Source: Aureliella helgolandensis
GTDB lineage: Bacteria; Planctomycetota; Planctomycetia; Pirellulales; Pirellulaceae
NCBI RefSeq assembly: GCF_007752135.1
Contig: NZ_CP036298.1
Span: 2,046,001 to 2,110,000, forward strand
DNA: 64,000 nt
Direction: 5' to 3'
The notes under the pieces are model-generated. The model worked only from the letters and a program-made list of their open reading frames with translations, was not told the origin of the DNA and made no database searches. Every line of letters begins with the position of its first letter. Positions within the stretch are counted from its first letter, which is position 1. This document shows, in pieces, positions 47,328 through 57,282 of the stretch. The translations under genes were made by a program, and so were the position numbers.

Positions 47328-48767
47328 TTAGGCTAGGATTTCGTGGATCACGTGTCCAAAGTCCTGCTCGAGCCGTTTGTGGCCTGGCACTTCCATGCGA
47401 TGGGAGTGCAGGCCAAGCTGGTGTAATATGGTGGCGTGTATATCAGTGACGTAATGCGGATGCTCCACTGCGTGGAACCCGATCTCGTCCGTGCTGCCGT
47501 GGGCAATCCCACCTTGAATTCCCCCGCCAGCCATCCAAACGCTAAAGCCAAAGGGATGGTGGTCGCGCCCGTCGGCACCTTGCGAGCCTGGAGTTCGGCC
47601 AAATTCTGTAGCAAACACCACCAGCGTTTCATCGAACAATCCCCGCTGCTTCAAATCTTGGAGCAATCCGGCAATCGGTCGATCGACTTGCAGTGACAGC
47701 TTGGAGTGCATGGTTTTGAGGTTGGAATGTTGGTCCCAGGCGCCCGCAGCGCCGTCTCCATGCATGATCTGAATGAAACGGACACCTTGTTCGACAAAAC
47801 GACGCGCCGACAATAGCTGTTCGCCAAAGGGACGCGTCTCTTCTTGATCGAATCCATAGAGATTCTTGGTGGATGCCGTTTCGTCGTCAAAGTTGATGAT
47901 ATTGGGCACGGCAGTTTGCATGCGGTACGCCAGTTCATACGACTTAATGCGAGCTTCCAGTGTGGCATCCAGCGGGTACTGTTGGGAGGCGAGTTGATTG
48001 AGTTCCTTGACCAAGCCAAAGGAGCGTTGCTGCTCAGCTCCAGTGATGTCACCTTCCGGATTGGCATAATCGAGTGGGTTGCTGGGATCAATCTTTAGCG
48101 GCACCGCGTCGTAGGCGGGGCCTAGGTAATGGCCATCCCGACGATCAAAGAATCGAGGACCAATACTAATAAATTGCGGGAGATTATCATTGAGCGATCC
48201 TAAGCCGTAGTTCACCCAGGCGCCGATCGTCGGCACGCGGGGTTCCAGCATATGCCGGCCCGAGTGGAATTGAACTTGGGCACCATGATTATCATCCGTC
48301 GTCCACATCGATCGAATGAATGCGATGTCGTCCGCTTGAGAACCGATATGGGGAAACCAATCGCTAATCTCAATACCACTTTGACCGTACTTCTTAAACC
48401 CGGTTTGCAGTGGGTAGAGTTCGGTGCGTTGCTGGCCATTGGCATCGTTGACCACGACCACGCGTACCTTCTTGAGTTTTTCAGGACTCTGCACATCGGC
48501 AAACGGTGTTTCGGAGATCGACTTGCCCGCAAGCTGGTTGAGCGCAGGTTTGGGATCGAAGCTCTCCATGTGGCTTACGCCGCCACGCATGAACAGCCAG
48601 ATAACGCTCTTGGCTTTCGGCGCAAACTGCGGCAGCCCGGTGGGCGGAGTGAAACCCTGTGGTCCCGCCAGACTCTCTTTACCAAGCATGGAGGAGAGGG
48701 CAAGACCTCCAAAGCCAAGACCTACTTGGTTCAACCAGTGTCGACGACTTAAGCCATTCGCAAGCAT
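47328..48767 (-). CDS. DUF1501 family protein, Tat-type signal
   Basis: A 479-residue planctomycete DUF1501 protein. The N-terminus [20 protein letters not shown] looks like a twin-arginine signal. The body has [20 protein letters not shown], the sulfatase-like [12 protein letters not shown] and the His-rich [17 protein letters not shown]. The fold is related to alkaline-phosphatase-superfamily enzymes; the substrate is unknown. It is 67 bp downstream of the PSCyt gene, the standard planctomycete pair, so the two are expected to act together and be co-transcribed. Confidence 0.9.
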   Translation of the reverse strand: MLANGLSRRHWLNQVGLGFGGLALSSMLGKESLAGPQGFTPPTGLPQFAPKAKSVIWLFMRGGVSHMESFDPKPALNQLAGKSISETPFADVQSPEKLKKVRVVVVNDANGQQRTELYPLQTGFKKYGQSGIEISDWFPHIGSQADDIAFIRSMWTTDDNHGAQVQFHSGRHMLEPRVPTIGAWVNYGLGSLNDNLPQFISIGPRFFDRRDGHYLGPAYDAVPLKIDPSNPLDYANPEGDITGAEQQRSFGLVKELNQLASQQYPLDATLEARIKSYELAYRMQTAVPNIINFDDETASTKNLYGFDQEETRPFGEQLLSARRFVEQGVRFIQIMHGDGAAGAWDQHSNLKTMHSKLSLQVDRPIAGLLQDLKQRGLFDETLVVFATEFGRTPGSQGADGRDHHPFGFSVWMAGGGIQGGIAHGSTDEIGFHAVEHPHYVTDIHATILHQLGLHSHRMEVPGHKRLEQDFGHVIHEILA

Positions 48768-48834
48768 CGCTTTTATTCCTAGCTGGAGTGGCTGTGTGAG
48801 GGAGTGGCCAAGTTGAAGTGTTTCACGTTGTTGC

Positions 48835-51800
48835 CTACCGGATGGATATGAAATCGTTGTGGTTTAATAATACGTGCACCAATCGGGCTTGAGCCCGCGC
48901 GGAGATTTCTTGCGCCGCGATCGGTGGCTCACTAGCGAGTTGCCACTCGGAGATTTGGTCCATGAATTGTTGGCAAGCGGCAACCTCTTCTGGATTGGCC
49001 GGACGGGCCAAGAGTTGCTCAAATGCCAGCTCAACAAACTCCCGCTTTGATATTTGCGAGTCGTGGTACAACCTCTCGGCGATCTGATTGGCGGATTCGA
49101 AAGCCAAGCCACTATTGGCCAGTGCCAGTGCTTGCTGCGGTACCACACTCTCGTTCCTCCGGTAGCAGCCCAGCAGATCCGCATCGTCGAAGGTTCCCAG
49201 AAATGCATCTTGTTCATCACGCGAATGCAAGTAATACAAACTGCGCCGGAGACTTTTGCCATCCGTTGCCAGCGAGGGCCCTCCCATCGTCCGATCGAGC
49301 CGCCCAGACAGGGCCAACATGCTGTCGCGGACCACCTGCGATTCCATGCGTCGGGTATTCATTCTCCAGTAGTAAGCGTTATTGAGGTCGGTGGCCACAG
49401 TGTTCGCATCGGCCGACACGCTGGAAGAGCTGCGCTGGTACGCCTGGGACGTGACCAAAATTCGATGCACGTGCTTCATGCTCCATCCCGAGCTGACAAG
49501 CTCATGGGCCAAATAGTCTAAAACATCTGCTTGCATCGGTTGCGGGGCTCGTAGACCGAAGTCGAATACCGACTCAACCAGTGGCTCCCCAAAATGCCTC
49601 ATCCAGATGTGATTGACTGCCACGCGGGCCGTCAGCGGATTCTCCGGAGCGACGATCCACCGCGCCAAGGCCAGTCGCCGGCCGGTGCTGGTGGATGGAT
49701 AGACGGCCGAATAGTCTGCCTCGGTATGCTCGGGAGTCTCCAAGGCTTTCAGCGAACTCCGCAAGGGAGTGAAGGTGCCGTTGCCCAGTTTCGCCTCTGC
49801 CAGCGTTGCCTGGGCCTTGGCGAGCCGCTCGTGGGTGGATTTTGCCAGTTTGGAGTCGTTGGGATCGGCTTCGAGCAAAGCCAGTTCAGCCTTGGCAAGG
49901 TCCTCACTCGCTTGCCTGACAATCGTCAAGTTCAAGGCTTCCTCCACGCCCTGATTGGCTTGCCTCGCCAGCAAGAGTTCCAAGTGAGCTTGGAGTGTTG
50001 CTCCGGCGGCTTGGTTTGCCTCTAGCCTCGCTTCAGCGATATCCCATTCCCGTTGCGCAGCTTCCAGACTTAACGGCGTCTGTGCGCCGGCGGGGATCAA
50101 GACCGTATCGCGTCCGAGTTCCTTCACCTCCAATTCGTTGAAAGCCACAGTGGCGTCAAAGCCACTCAAGCTCAGCTTTCCGCCGGGTAGTCGCCCCGGC
50201 AACTCGAAGGCGAGCTGGAATTCGTCGTCGATCCACACGTTCACGAGGGACCCGTGTACGGCAAAACGCAGATGGTATTCCTGGCCAACCTCGATCGGTC
50301 GGGCAAGTTGCCCCTGTGCAGGGTAGGTTTGTTTCCCATTGCGGCAGAAGGTGATCTGCAGCTTGGGCGAGGGCTCGTGGGCGCTGGTGTAGACGGCGTT
50401 GTAAGTGCTTCGGTCTTCGTTTTCATCGAAGCGAAAGATGACGGACTTGTAGGTGCTGCCACCGGTTGTGGTGTAGCGGCAGGTCAGTTCGAAATTTTCA
50501 GGCAAGGGCGGTTGGAGCACTGCAAAATGCGTGTCGCGATCGGCTTGCGATTGAAGGAGCTGGCCGTCATGGTATTCCCAACTTGGGCCACTCAACTCCC
50601 AAGCCTGCGGATTGAGCGCGTCGAAGGAGTCGGAAAACTGAATGCTTGGGGAAGCCACCGGCGACGTCCCCGCCTGCGTTGCCGTCCACTGAGCCTTTGC
50701 CGTGTCGCACGCCTTCGCCGCAGCTTGAACCGCTGCCTCGGCGACGGCAATTCGATCGCGGACAACGTATTCTCGCGTCCCAGGCTCGAAGGCAACGCGA
50801 GGTAAGTTCACCGGTTCAATGTCGCGTTCAAAGCTGGCCAAGATCGCTGGAACGCCAGGGGTGATTTCTGTATCGGGATCGGGATCAGCTGGATTTCCAC
50901 GGAGATGTAGAAACGTCGGTTCGGTCAAATGATCGTCAAAGACACGGGGGAGGCCATTCTTGGCCAAATCGGTTTCACCCGGTACCGGATCCAGTCGCAC
51001 CTGGTGCGGTTCGAATATCGCGCGGAAGCGGTAGTAGTCGACGTGTGTCAACGGGTCGTACTTGTGATCATGGCATTTGGCGCAGTTGAGCGTTAAACCC
51101 AAAAAGGCCTTGCTGGTGTGCTCAATCGTTTCGTCCAGCCAGGTAGTGCGATTGAACAGGTAATAATTCCGAGCGAGAAAACCAGTGCCGCTGACCACCT
51201 CCGGATTGTCGGGTTCCAATTCGTCGCCGGCGAGCATCTCCAGTACCATGCGGTCATAGCCCTTGTCCTCATTCAGGGACGTGATGATCCAGTCACGCCA
51301 ATGCCAGAGGTGTTTCTGGCTGTTCCGCAATTGTGCACCGAGGCCATAGTCATCAGAATAACGCCAGACATCCATCCAGTGCCGCGCCCAGCGTTCACCG
51401 TGTTGTGGATTGTTGAGCAATTCCTCCACGATGACGTTCCAGGGGCGATCATCCTGCAATTGTGCTAGGGTGGGAGGCAAGCCAATTAAATCTAGATACA
51501 GCCGCCGCAGTCGCAGAGATCGCGGAGCCAGCTCGGTTGGTTGTAGATGCAACGGCTCGTGCTTGGCTTCAAGCAAGGCATCGACCGGATTGACGCTGGT
51601 CGCGGCTGCCATGGTAGGAACGGCAATGGGTTGAAAGGCCCAATGCTCCATAGGGGATTCCGGCGGGATTTCCTTCGGTGCTTGCGCCCCTTGCGCCATC
51701 CATTGCTGCAATAACTGGACTCCCGTTGCATCCACTGCTGTACCCTCATCGGGCGGTGGCATGCGGGAATCATCTGAGGCGGTCACGCGTTCCAGGAGCA

Positions 51801-52062
51801 CGCTCGCGTTGGGATCGTCTAGATCGAGCACGCTGGCTTCGAGCATGAGGTCGCGGGTGTCCAGTCGCAGCCCCCCTTCCTGCTTCAGCACGCCATGGCA
51901 AGAGTAGCATTTTTCGGCTAAGAGCGTTTTGATATCTCGCAGATAGTCGACCGCCTCCTCCTCTGAATGCGGGGCTTCCGCTCGCACCTCGCCTGGCTGG
52001 TTGTCGCTCGACGCGACCCCAAGGATGATCAGGAAGTAGGTTAAGAGCAGCTGCAATCGCAT
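48835..52062 (-). CDS. PSCyt1/PSCyt2/PSD1 (DUF1549/DUF1553) cytochrome protein with inserted LamG-like domain
   Basis: A 1,075-residue exported protein. ATG 52062 begins a signal peptide ([16 protein letters not shown]); the frame is open to 52116. Domains in order: PSCyt1 with CYSCH, PSCyt2/DUF1549 ([17 protein letters not shown]; second heme-type CAKCH), then a beta-sandwich inset of the LamG/3-keto-disaccharide type ([15 protein letters not shown] through [20 protein letters not shown]). PSD1/DUF1553 at the end has [28 protein letters not shown] and [10 protein letters not shown]. It is paired with the DUF1501 gene downstream. Role in polysaccharide breakdown is widely supposed but not proven. 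Confidence 0.92.
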   Translation of the reverse strand: MRLQLLLTYFLIILGVASSDNQPGEVRAEAPHSEEEAVDYLRDIKTLLAEKCYSCHGVLKQEGGLRLDTRDLMLEASVLDLDDPNASVLLERVTASDDSRMPPPDEGTAVDATGVQLLQQWMAQGAQAPKEIPPESPMEHWAFQPIAVPTMAAATSVNPVDALLEAKHEPLHLQPTELAPRSLRLRRLYLDLIGLPPTLAQLQDDRPWNVIVEELLNNPQHGERWARHWMDVWRYSDDYGLGAQLRNSQKHLWHWRDWIITSLNEDKGYDRMVLEMLAGDELEPDNPEVVSGTGFLARNYYLFNRTTWLDETIEHTSKAFLGLTLNCAKCHDHKYDPLTHVDYYRFRAIFEPHQVRLDPVPGETDLAKNGLPRVFDDHLTEPTFLHLRGNPADPDPDTEITPGVPAILASFERDIEPVNLPRVAFEPGTREYVVRDRIAVAEAAVQAAAKACDTAKAQWTATQAGTSPVASPSIQFSDSFDALNPQAWELSGPSWEYHDGQLLQSQADRDTHFAVLQPPLPENFELTCRYTTTGGSTYKSVIFRFDENEDRSTYNAVYTSAHEPSPKLQITFCRNGKQTYPAQGQLARPIEVGQEYHLRFAVHGSLVNVWIDDEFQLAFELPGRLPGGKLSLSGFDATVAFNELEVKELGRDTVLIPAGAQTPLSLEAAQREWDIAEARLEANQAAGATLQAHLELLLARQANQGVEEALNLTIVRQASEDLAKAELALLEADPNDSKLAKSTHERLAKAQATLAEAKLGNGTFTPLRSSLKALETPEHTEADYSAVYPSTSTGRRLALARWIVAPENPLTARVAVNHIWMRHFGEPLVESVFDFGLRAPQPMQADVLDYLAHELVSSGWSMKHVHRILVTSQAYQRSSSSVSADANTVATDLNNAYYWRMNTRRMESQVVRDSMLALSGRLDRTMGGPSLATDGKSLRRSLYYLHSRDEQDAFLGTFDDADLLGCYRRNESVVPQQALALANSGLAFESANQIAERLYHDSQISKREFVELAFEQLLARPANPEEVAACQQFMDQISEWQLASEPPIAAQEISARAQARLVHVLLNHNDFISIR

Positions 52063-52221
52063 AGTGCGGTTCCGAACTGGCGGGCGGGGGGAGGGAGGTA
52101 GGGGATTAGATATCATAGGCTAAATCACCTTCCCAATGCGTATGGCTGCTTGATTTTTTGGGCAAGCCGAGCGAGATCTCAAGGATCCTCCAAGTCGTGT
52201 TGGTCGCTCCGCACTCCTCCG

Positions 52222-53691
52222 CTATGGGGGCGAGGGACGCCGGATCTGGGAGAGGACTCGCCCCATCGCCTGAAATCGCTTTCTCCAACTAGACGCGTGG
52301 AAAACCGCCAGTAGGCTGCTCATCAATACCTCGTTGCCGGAGATGGAGCGGTCTAAGTGAGGCTTCCAATTCCCCAGCCGAGTGCAAGTCGTTTTAGTTC
52401 TTGCCATCTCGCGCAAGCCCTCGCGTCCCCGTGTGAGCCCCCAACCGCTCTTTCCCCAACCACCGAATGGAACGCGTGGATCTGCGGTGGGAACCACCGC
52501 ATCATTGATGACTACGCATCCGGCGTTGACTTCATTCGCCCAGTGTTCAGCCAGTGAGCGAGGGCCGAAGATGGCTGCCCCCAGCCCGTAGGGGCAATGG
52601 CGATCGGCGGCCAGCGCCGTCTGCATATCGGGCACTTCGATGATAGACACAATCGGGGCAAAGAGATCGGTCCGCGCAATCGCCATCTTGGCTGTCACCG
52701 ACTGCAGCACCAGAGGCCGCATCTTCCCTGCAGCAGGTTTGGCAGGCAGCTTTCCATGGACGATTTCGGCTCCCTCGCTCAGGGCTGCGCCGACAACCTG
52801 TAAAGCGTGTTCGAGCACCGACGGTGGCACCACCGCGTCCGGCTCTCCAGCGTCAGACAACCCTTCGTCCAGCGCTTGAGCCAATTCAGCGCGATGCGCA
52901 GGGGTTACAAAAATGCGACGAGGAGCAATGCAAGTTGCACCACCGTTGAGCTTGAGGGCGTAGATGAGGGCTGGTACCACTTGTTCGATTTGAGCCTGTG
53001 GTAGGACGAAGATTGCGTCGCAACCGCTCAGCTCTAGAGTGGCTGGTGTCAGTGTCGTGGCTAGGTCATGCAGTATGGCTTGTCCTGTAGCAGCCGATCC
53101 CGTGGCGACGACTTTGTCGACTCCCAGCTGCATCGCTTCACGTCCGGCAGCGATCTCTTCTGGCAGGATATGTACGAGGTCAGTTGGAACGCCGGCCGCT
53201 ATGAGCAGCTCTTTGAAACGGGCCAGCAGGGGCTGGCAACCGGGCGCTGGCTTGATCAACACGGCATTCCCGGCCGCTAGTGCTTGGATTGCTTGGACAC
53301 CGGGCAGGAAAAGGGGATAATTCCCTGGAGCGACAATCAAGACAATGCCCCAGGGCTCGGCGGATACGGTTACCCGGACGCGTCCTATCCACCAGGCTCC
53401 CTCGCGCATCGAATAGGTTTGGGGAGCGAGGGTCCTGCGGCTGACTGCGGCAGTAAACCGGCAGGCCTCGGCCAGAGGGAAGACTTCCGAGGCGATCTTA
53501 TCTGCAGCCGACGCGTTGGGGCGCGGTATGAGCGGAAGTAGCGAAGCGTATTCCTCGGCGAGCAGACCCGCCACCTGCCGAATCGCGCGCTGCCGCACTT
53601 TGGGCATCTGCTTTTGCCATTGTCGCTGTGCCTGACGGGCGACTTCGATCACTTGAGCTATCGAGGAGGGCATTAATATCGAGGAGGGCAT
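52222..53691 (-). CDS. Aldehyde dehydrogenase family protein
   Basis: An NAD(P)-dependent aldehyde dehydrogenase of 489 residues. The general base Glu220 (LELSGCD) and nucleophile Cys254 (NGGATCIAPRR) are both present, as are the cofactor-binding EPWGIVLIVAPGNYPLFLP and the C-terminal VPFGGWGKSGWGLTRGREG. Its ATG overlaps the kinase stop codon as TAATG, so translation is probably coupled. An 18-bp tandem duplication (53660-53695) encompasses this start and adds residues MPSSIL to the N-terminus. Substrate unknown. Confidence 0.9.
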   Translation of the reverse strand: MPSSILMPSSIAQVIEVARQAQRQWQKQMPKVRQRAIRQVAGLLAEEYASLLPLIPRPNASAADKIASEVFPLAEACRFTAAVSRRTLAPQTYSMREGAWWIGRVRVTVSAEPWGIVLIVAPGNYPLFLPGVQAIQALAAGNAVLIKPAPGCQPLLARFKELLIAAGVPTDLVHILPEEIAAGREAMQLGVDKVVATGSAATGQAILHDLATTLTPATLELSGCDAIFVLPQAQIEQVVPALIYALKLNGGATCIAPRRIFVTPAHRAELAQALDEGLSDAGEPDAVVPPSVLEHALQVVGAALSEGAEIVHGKLPAKPAAGKMRPLVLQSVTAKMAIARTDLFAPIVSIIEVPDMQTALAADRHCPYGLGAAIFGPRSLAEHWANEVNAGCVVINDAVVPTADPRVPFGGWGKSGWGLTRGREGLREMARTKTTCTRLGNWKPHLDRSISGNEVLMSSLLAVFHASSWRKRFQAMGRVLSQIRRPSPP

Positions 53692-53695
53692 TAAT
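53660..53695. repeat. 18-bp perfect tandem duplication over a stop/start junction
   Basis: ATCGAGGAGGGCATTAAT occurs twice in a row (53660-53677 and 53678-53695). Each copy, read on the minus strand, contains TAATG. The first one reached is the actual kinase stop and dehydrogenase start; the second keeps frame and gives an alternative ATG at 53673. Confidence 0.85.
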
Positions 53696-55403
53696 CCAGT
53701 GGCTCCACACTTTGCAACGCTCCCTGCACCACTGAGAGAAGTTGCTTGCGACGAAAGGGTTTTTGAATAAAGGCTGAAGGAGCTTCACCGGTTGCCGCAA
53801 TGAAGTCGTTAATGTCAAACGCGTAACCGCTGTAGATAATAATCGGCAGATTGGGGTACTCGCTACGGATCGCACAAAACGTTTCCCGCCCCGACATGAC
53901 CGGCATCGTGAGTTCAATCAACGCTAAATCCACTTTGGGTCCGGAGTCGAAGGCTTGCAGGACTTGGGCACCGTTGGAAAAATCGGTAACACGGTAGCCA
54001 GCGCTGCGGAGAATGGCGGCACAGTAGTGACGGACTGCGTCACTGTCGTCGCCCAGTAGAATGTGAAAATCTCGATCGACACGGAGCGCGTCGGTCTGCG
54101 GCACCTGTTGCTGCTTATTCTTGGCAGCTTCCGTGGCGCGCGGGAGCATGACTCGGAAAGTCGTTCCCCGTTGGGGGCTGCTCGTGCACTCGATTTGTCC
54201 GCGATGCTGTTGGATAATACCGTAGGAAAGTGCCAGTCCCAACCCGGTCCCCATACCTTGTGCCTTGGTGGTAAAGAAGGGTTCAAAGATCTTGTTACGC
54301 ACCTCCTCGGACATTCCTTCACCACTATCCGTGATCGAAATGCTGACGTACTCCTGCCCTTCTAGAGTCGTGTTCTCGGTGGCAATCGTGATCGTCCCCT
54401 GCTTATCCAGGATTGCATCTCTGGCGTTGAGGCAGATATTCAACAGCACTTGTTGCAGCTGGGCTTCATCAAACTCAACGAACCACAGATCCGGCGCGTG
54501 AGTCTCCTCCAGCTGGATGCTGGGTTCAAGCGTGTATTGTAGCAGTTGAACAAGCCGTTCCACTACGGGTAAGACACTGGCGAATCGCAGTTCAACCGCG
54601 CTACGCCTCGAGAAACCAAGGAGGTTTTTTATCAGCCGGGCAGCCCGATCGGATGCCTGTTCGGTTTTCTCGAGTAATTCGCGAACCGAGCTCACCGACT
54701 GCTCGGGGGTCAATTGAATGAGCTCAAGATTGCCTGAGATTTCCATAAGGATGTTATTAAAATCATGGGCGACTCCTCCGGCGAGTCGACCGATTGCTTC
54801 CATTTTTTGCGATTGCAACAAGGAAGCTTCGAGCTCTTTGCGTTTGGTGATATCGTCGAAGGCCCACAACCTCGCGATGGCGACGCCTTGATCGTCTAGG
54901 ACCGGCGAGGTGTAGACCGACACATAACCGCGTCCGCCACGCAGCGGAAACTCTTGGGTTTCGGTCCGCGAGGTAGCACCAACTCCATTCCATAATTCTT
55001 GGAAGGCCAGGCGATCTCCCATACACTTGGCGAGCGACTCCCGCAGCGGAATCTTCTCCTCCGGCACTTGGCGATCGAGGATCTCAGACACCCGGCGGGT
55101 GCAATTTAAGAATTCGCCGTCGTTCCCGACAATCAGAATTCCTTCGCCGATGGCCTCGTAAGAGGAATTTAGCATGGCAGACATGCGCATCAAACTCTTC
55201 GTCTTGCGGCGGACCTGCATGCGGAGCGTGATTAACCAAATGCTGAAAATCAGCACTAAGCCGAGAATGGACAGCCCTACCGAGGAGAGTTCGGCGAAGC
55301 TAAACCAGGGACCGCTAAAGGGGGCATTGGTGGGGAGACTCACGTTGTCCGACTGCAGAACTCCGCCGGTCGGTACCGCAAGAGCTTGAGCGATAATAGC
55401 CAC
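53691..55403 (-). CDS. Hybrid histidine kinase with Glu-substituted receiver
   Basis: A 570-residue membrane kinase: a short extracytoplasmic N-terminus, one helix (about 42-62, [19 protein letters not shown]), a PAS domain (75-190), the HisKA box [13 protein letters not shown] with His213, and HATPase motifs [17 protein letters not shown] and [15 protein letters not shown]-terminal receiver starts at about residue 446. In the receiver the acid pair (Asp452, Asp453), the Ser and Lys are present, but the phospho-acceptor reads [12 protein letters not shown], so Asp is replaced by Glu497. It probably cannot accept phosphate there. Start GTG 55403; AGGAGG lies 11 bases upstream. It is coupled to the aldehyde dehydrogenase. 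Confidence 0.88.
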   Translation of the reverse strand: MAIIAQALAVPTGGVLQSDNVSLPTNAPFSGPWFSFAELSSVGLSILGLVLIFSIWLITLRMQVRRKTKSLMRMSAMLNSSYEAIGEGILIVGNDGEFLNCTRRVSEILDRQVPEEKIPLRESLAKCMGDRLAFQELWNGVGATSRTETQEFPLRGGRGYVSVYTSPVLDDQGVAIARLWAFDDITKRKELEASLLQSQKMEAIGRLAGGVAHDFNNILMEISGNLELIQLTPEQSVSSVRELLEKTEQASDRAARLIKNLLGFSRRSAVELRFASVLPVVERLVQLLQYTLEPSIQLEETHAPDLWFVEFDEAQLQQVLLNICLNARDAILDKQGTITIATENTTLEGQEYVSISITDSGEGMSEEVRNKIFEPFFTTKAQGMGTGLGLALSYGIIQQHRGQIECTSSPQRGTTFRVMLPRATEAAKNKQQQVPQTDALRVDRDFHILLGDDSDAVRHYCAAILRSAGYRVTDFSNGAQVLQAFDSGPKVDLALIELTMPVMSGRETFCAIRSEYPNLPIIIYSGYAFDINDFIAATGEAPSAFIQKPFRRKQLLSVVQGALQSVEPLD

Positions 55404-55796
55404 TAACTTTGCACCCTCCTAAGCCTCGTCAATCCAGCTGCGCAATGACGTCGGTTCCCCAAATCGTGGTGGCACAGCATCCCTCAAGTGGAGGCACGTC
55501 CAATGGACTCTTTTTTCGAGGGCAGGTGCCGCCGAAAGGGGTTGAGCAAGTCCTCTTCCATGCTAATTCTAGTAGATAGATACCCTATGGGCGTCGAGGA
55601 GTCGCAAGCGAGACTGAATTGGACAGATTTCGTTGCTGCGGACGATGCATTAGCCGGGGGACCAGCAGAAAACTTGACGCGCGGCCACTTCTCGAACTAG
55701 GCTAGAGGCTGGCACCGGCTTGTAGGCGTCTCTGAGTAACGCTCCTTCACCTTCCCTCCAAAATCGACTTATCGACCCTAATCGCGAGTGGTAATT
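55404..55796. other. Divergent intergenic region
   Basis: Lies between the starts of the histidine kinase and the small membrane protein. Small frames here show no protein features; promoters in both directions are expected but were not identified. Confidence 0.4.
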
Positions 55797-56045
55797 ATGT
55801 TCTGGCCTATCGTCTGGTTTACTTTCATGGTCGGACTGATCGTAGCCACCATTGTGGTGGCTCGGAAAGAAAAGAAGGCCCGCCTGGCGTTGGCGAAGCC
55901 CACCACGCCTCAGCCCCTGACCGATTCTCCCGGAGGACTGGCGGATCCAGCCAGTGAAGGTTTCGGTGAGCAGGACCCGGTGGCCGGGTTCGAACTGGAG
56001 GATGGCGACGCCGTCGCGGCTCTGGACGACGATCCATTCAAGTAG
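55797..56045 (+). CDS. Small single-pass membrane protein
   Basis: An 82-residue protein starting at ATG 55797 (a GTG at 55788 is also open). It has a strongly hydrophobic N-terminal helix, FWPIVWFTFMVGLIVATIVV, then a basic hinge ARKEKKAR and an acidic, probably disordered tail (GDAVAALDDDPFK). It precedes carA by about 60 bp on the same strand. No family is recognised. Confidence 0.6.
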   Translation: MFWPIVWFTFMVGLIVATIVVARKEKKARLALAKPTTPQPLTDSPGGLADPASEGFGEQDPVAGFELEDGDAVAALDDDPFK

Positions 56046-56103
56046 GCTGGTCCTATCAGGCTTTCCCAATCCCAAGTATACTGGCCGAAATTTATTTTGG
56101 CTG

Positions 56104-57276
56104 ATGTTCTTTGGTGAGGAGAGTGAGTTGACCCGATCCGATGCTGCCGCATTGCTGGCGTTTGAAGATGGTACGGTTTTCCGCGGTCGGTCAATCGGGG
56201 CCGATGGTGAAAAAGCTGGCGAAGTCGTGTTCAACACCTCGATGACCGGCTATCAGGAAATTTTGACAGACCCCAGCTACTGTGGGCAAATTGTCTCAAT
56301 GACCTACACTGAAATAGGAAACTATGGCACCAATAACGACGATGTCGAAAGCGATCAGCCGCGCGTCGCGGGGTTCGTGGTCCGTTCGGAAAGTCGCGTG
56401 CATAGCAACTATCGCTCCCAAGAAGGACTGACCGACTATCTGAAACGCCACAATATTGTAGCGATCGCTGGCGTGGATACCCGGGCTCTTGTCCGTCATA
56501 TCCGCAGCCATGGTGCCTTGAAGGGGATTCTGTCGACCTCCGACTTGGATGAAGCTTCCTTGGTTCGCAAGGCCAAGGAGAGTCAGGGGCTCGTCGGTCG
56601 CGACTTGGTTCGCGAAGTCATTCCCGCTCGCGCCCGAGCCTGGAATCAAGCTCTGCACCAACTCGGTCAACAAGATCCTGCGCGAACAGAGGATCCATCA
56701 GCCCCCCATATTGTCTGCTTGGACTATGGGATGAAATGGAATATCGCCCGCCACCTTTATGATCGAGGCAATCGCGTCACGATTCTGCCGGGCAGCGCCA
56801 CAGCGAGCGAAGTCATGGCCCTCAATCCGGATGGAATCTTCCTCTCCAATGGCCCCGGCGACCCAGAACCGCTGGAGTATGCCATCAATACCATCCGTGA
56901 ACTGACTGGCCAGCGTCCGATTTTCGGCATTTGCTTGGGGCATCAACTCCTGAGCATGGCGGCAGGAGCCAAGACCTTCAAGCTCAAGTTTGGGCACCGT
57001 GGCAGCAATCAGCCGGTACTAAATCTGCTAAACGAGCGGGTGGAGATCACGTCGCAGAATCACGGCTTTGCGGTCGAGGAGAGCTCTCTTCCCGATTGTC
57101 TGGAGATTACGCACCGCAACTTGAACGACAATACGATCGCTGGAGTGCGCCACAAGTCGGCTCCCGCGTTCAGTGTCCAGTACCATCCGGAAGCTTCCGC
57201 TGGCCCGCATGATAGTGAGTACTTGTTTGGCGAATTTCAGCAATTGGTCGCGCAGAACAGCACCGCTTCTAAGTAA
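56104..57276 (+). CDS. carA: Carbamoyl-phosphate synthase small subunit
   Basis: CarA hydrolyses glutamine and channels ammonia to CarB for arginine and pyrimidine synthesis. The N-terminal domain (GYQEILTDPSYCGQIVSMTY, IGNYGTNNDDVES) is followed by a class-I glutaminase with Cys in FGICLGHQLLSMAAG, SNQPV, NHGFAVE and the His/Glu pair in QYHPEASAGPHD. Length is normal. ATG 56104 is used, but TTG 56128 has AGGAG about six bases upstream and may be the real start. nadB starts 6 bp after the stop; no carB is in view. Confidence 0.95.
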   Translation: MFFGEESELTRSDAAALLAFEDGTVFRGRSIGADGEKAGEVVFNTSMTGYQEILTDPSYCGQIVSMTYTEIGNYGTNNDDVESDQPRVAGFVVRSESRVHSNYRSQEGLTDYLKRHNIVAIAGVDTRALVRHIRSHGALKGILSTSDLDEASLVRKAKESQGLVGRDLVREVIPARARAWNQALHQLGQQDPARTEDPSAPHIVCLDYGMKWNIARHLYDRGNRVTILPGSATASEVMALNPDGIFLSNGPGDPEPLEYAINTIRELTGQRPIFGICLGHQLLSMAAGAKTFKLKFGHRGSNQPVLNLLNERVEITSQNHGFAVEESSLPDCLEITHRNLNDNTIAGVRHKSAPAFSVQYHPEASAGPHDSEYLFGEFQQLVAQNSTASK

Positions 57277-57282
57277 ACACAC

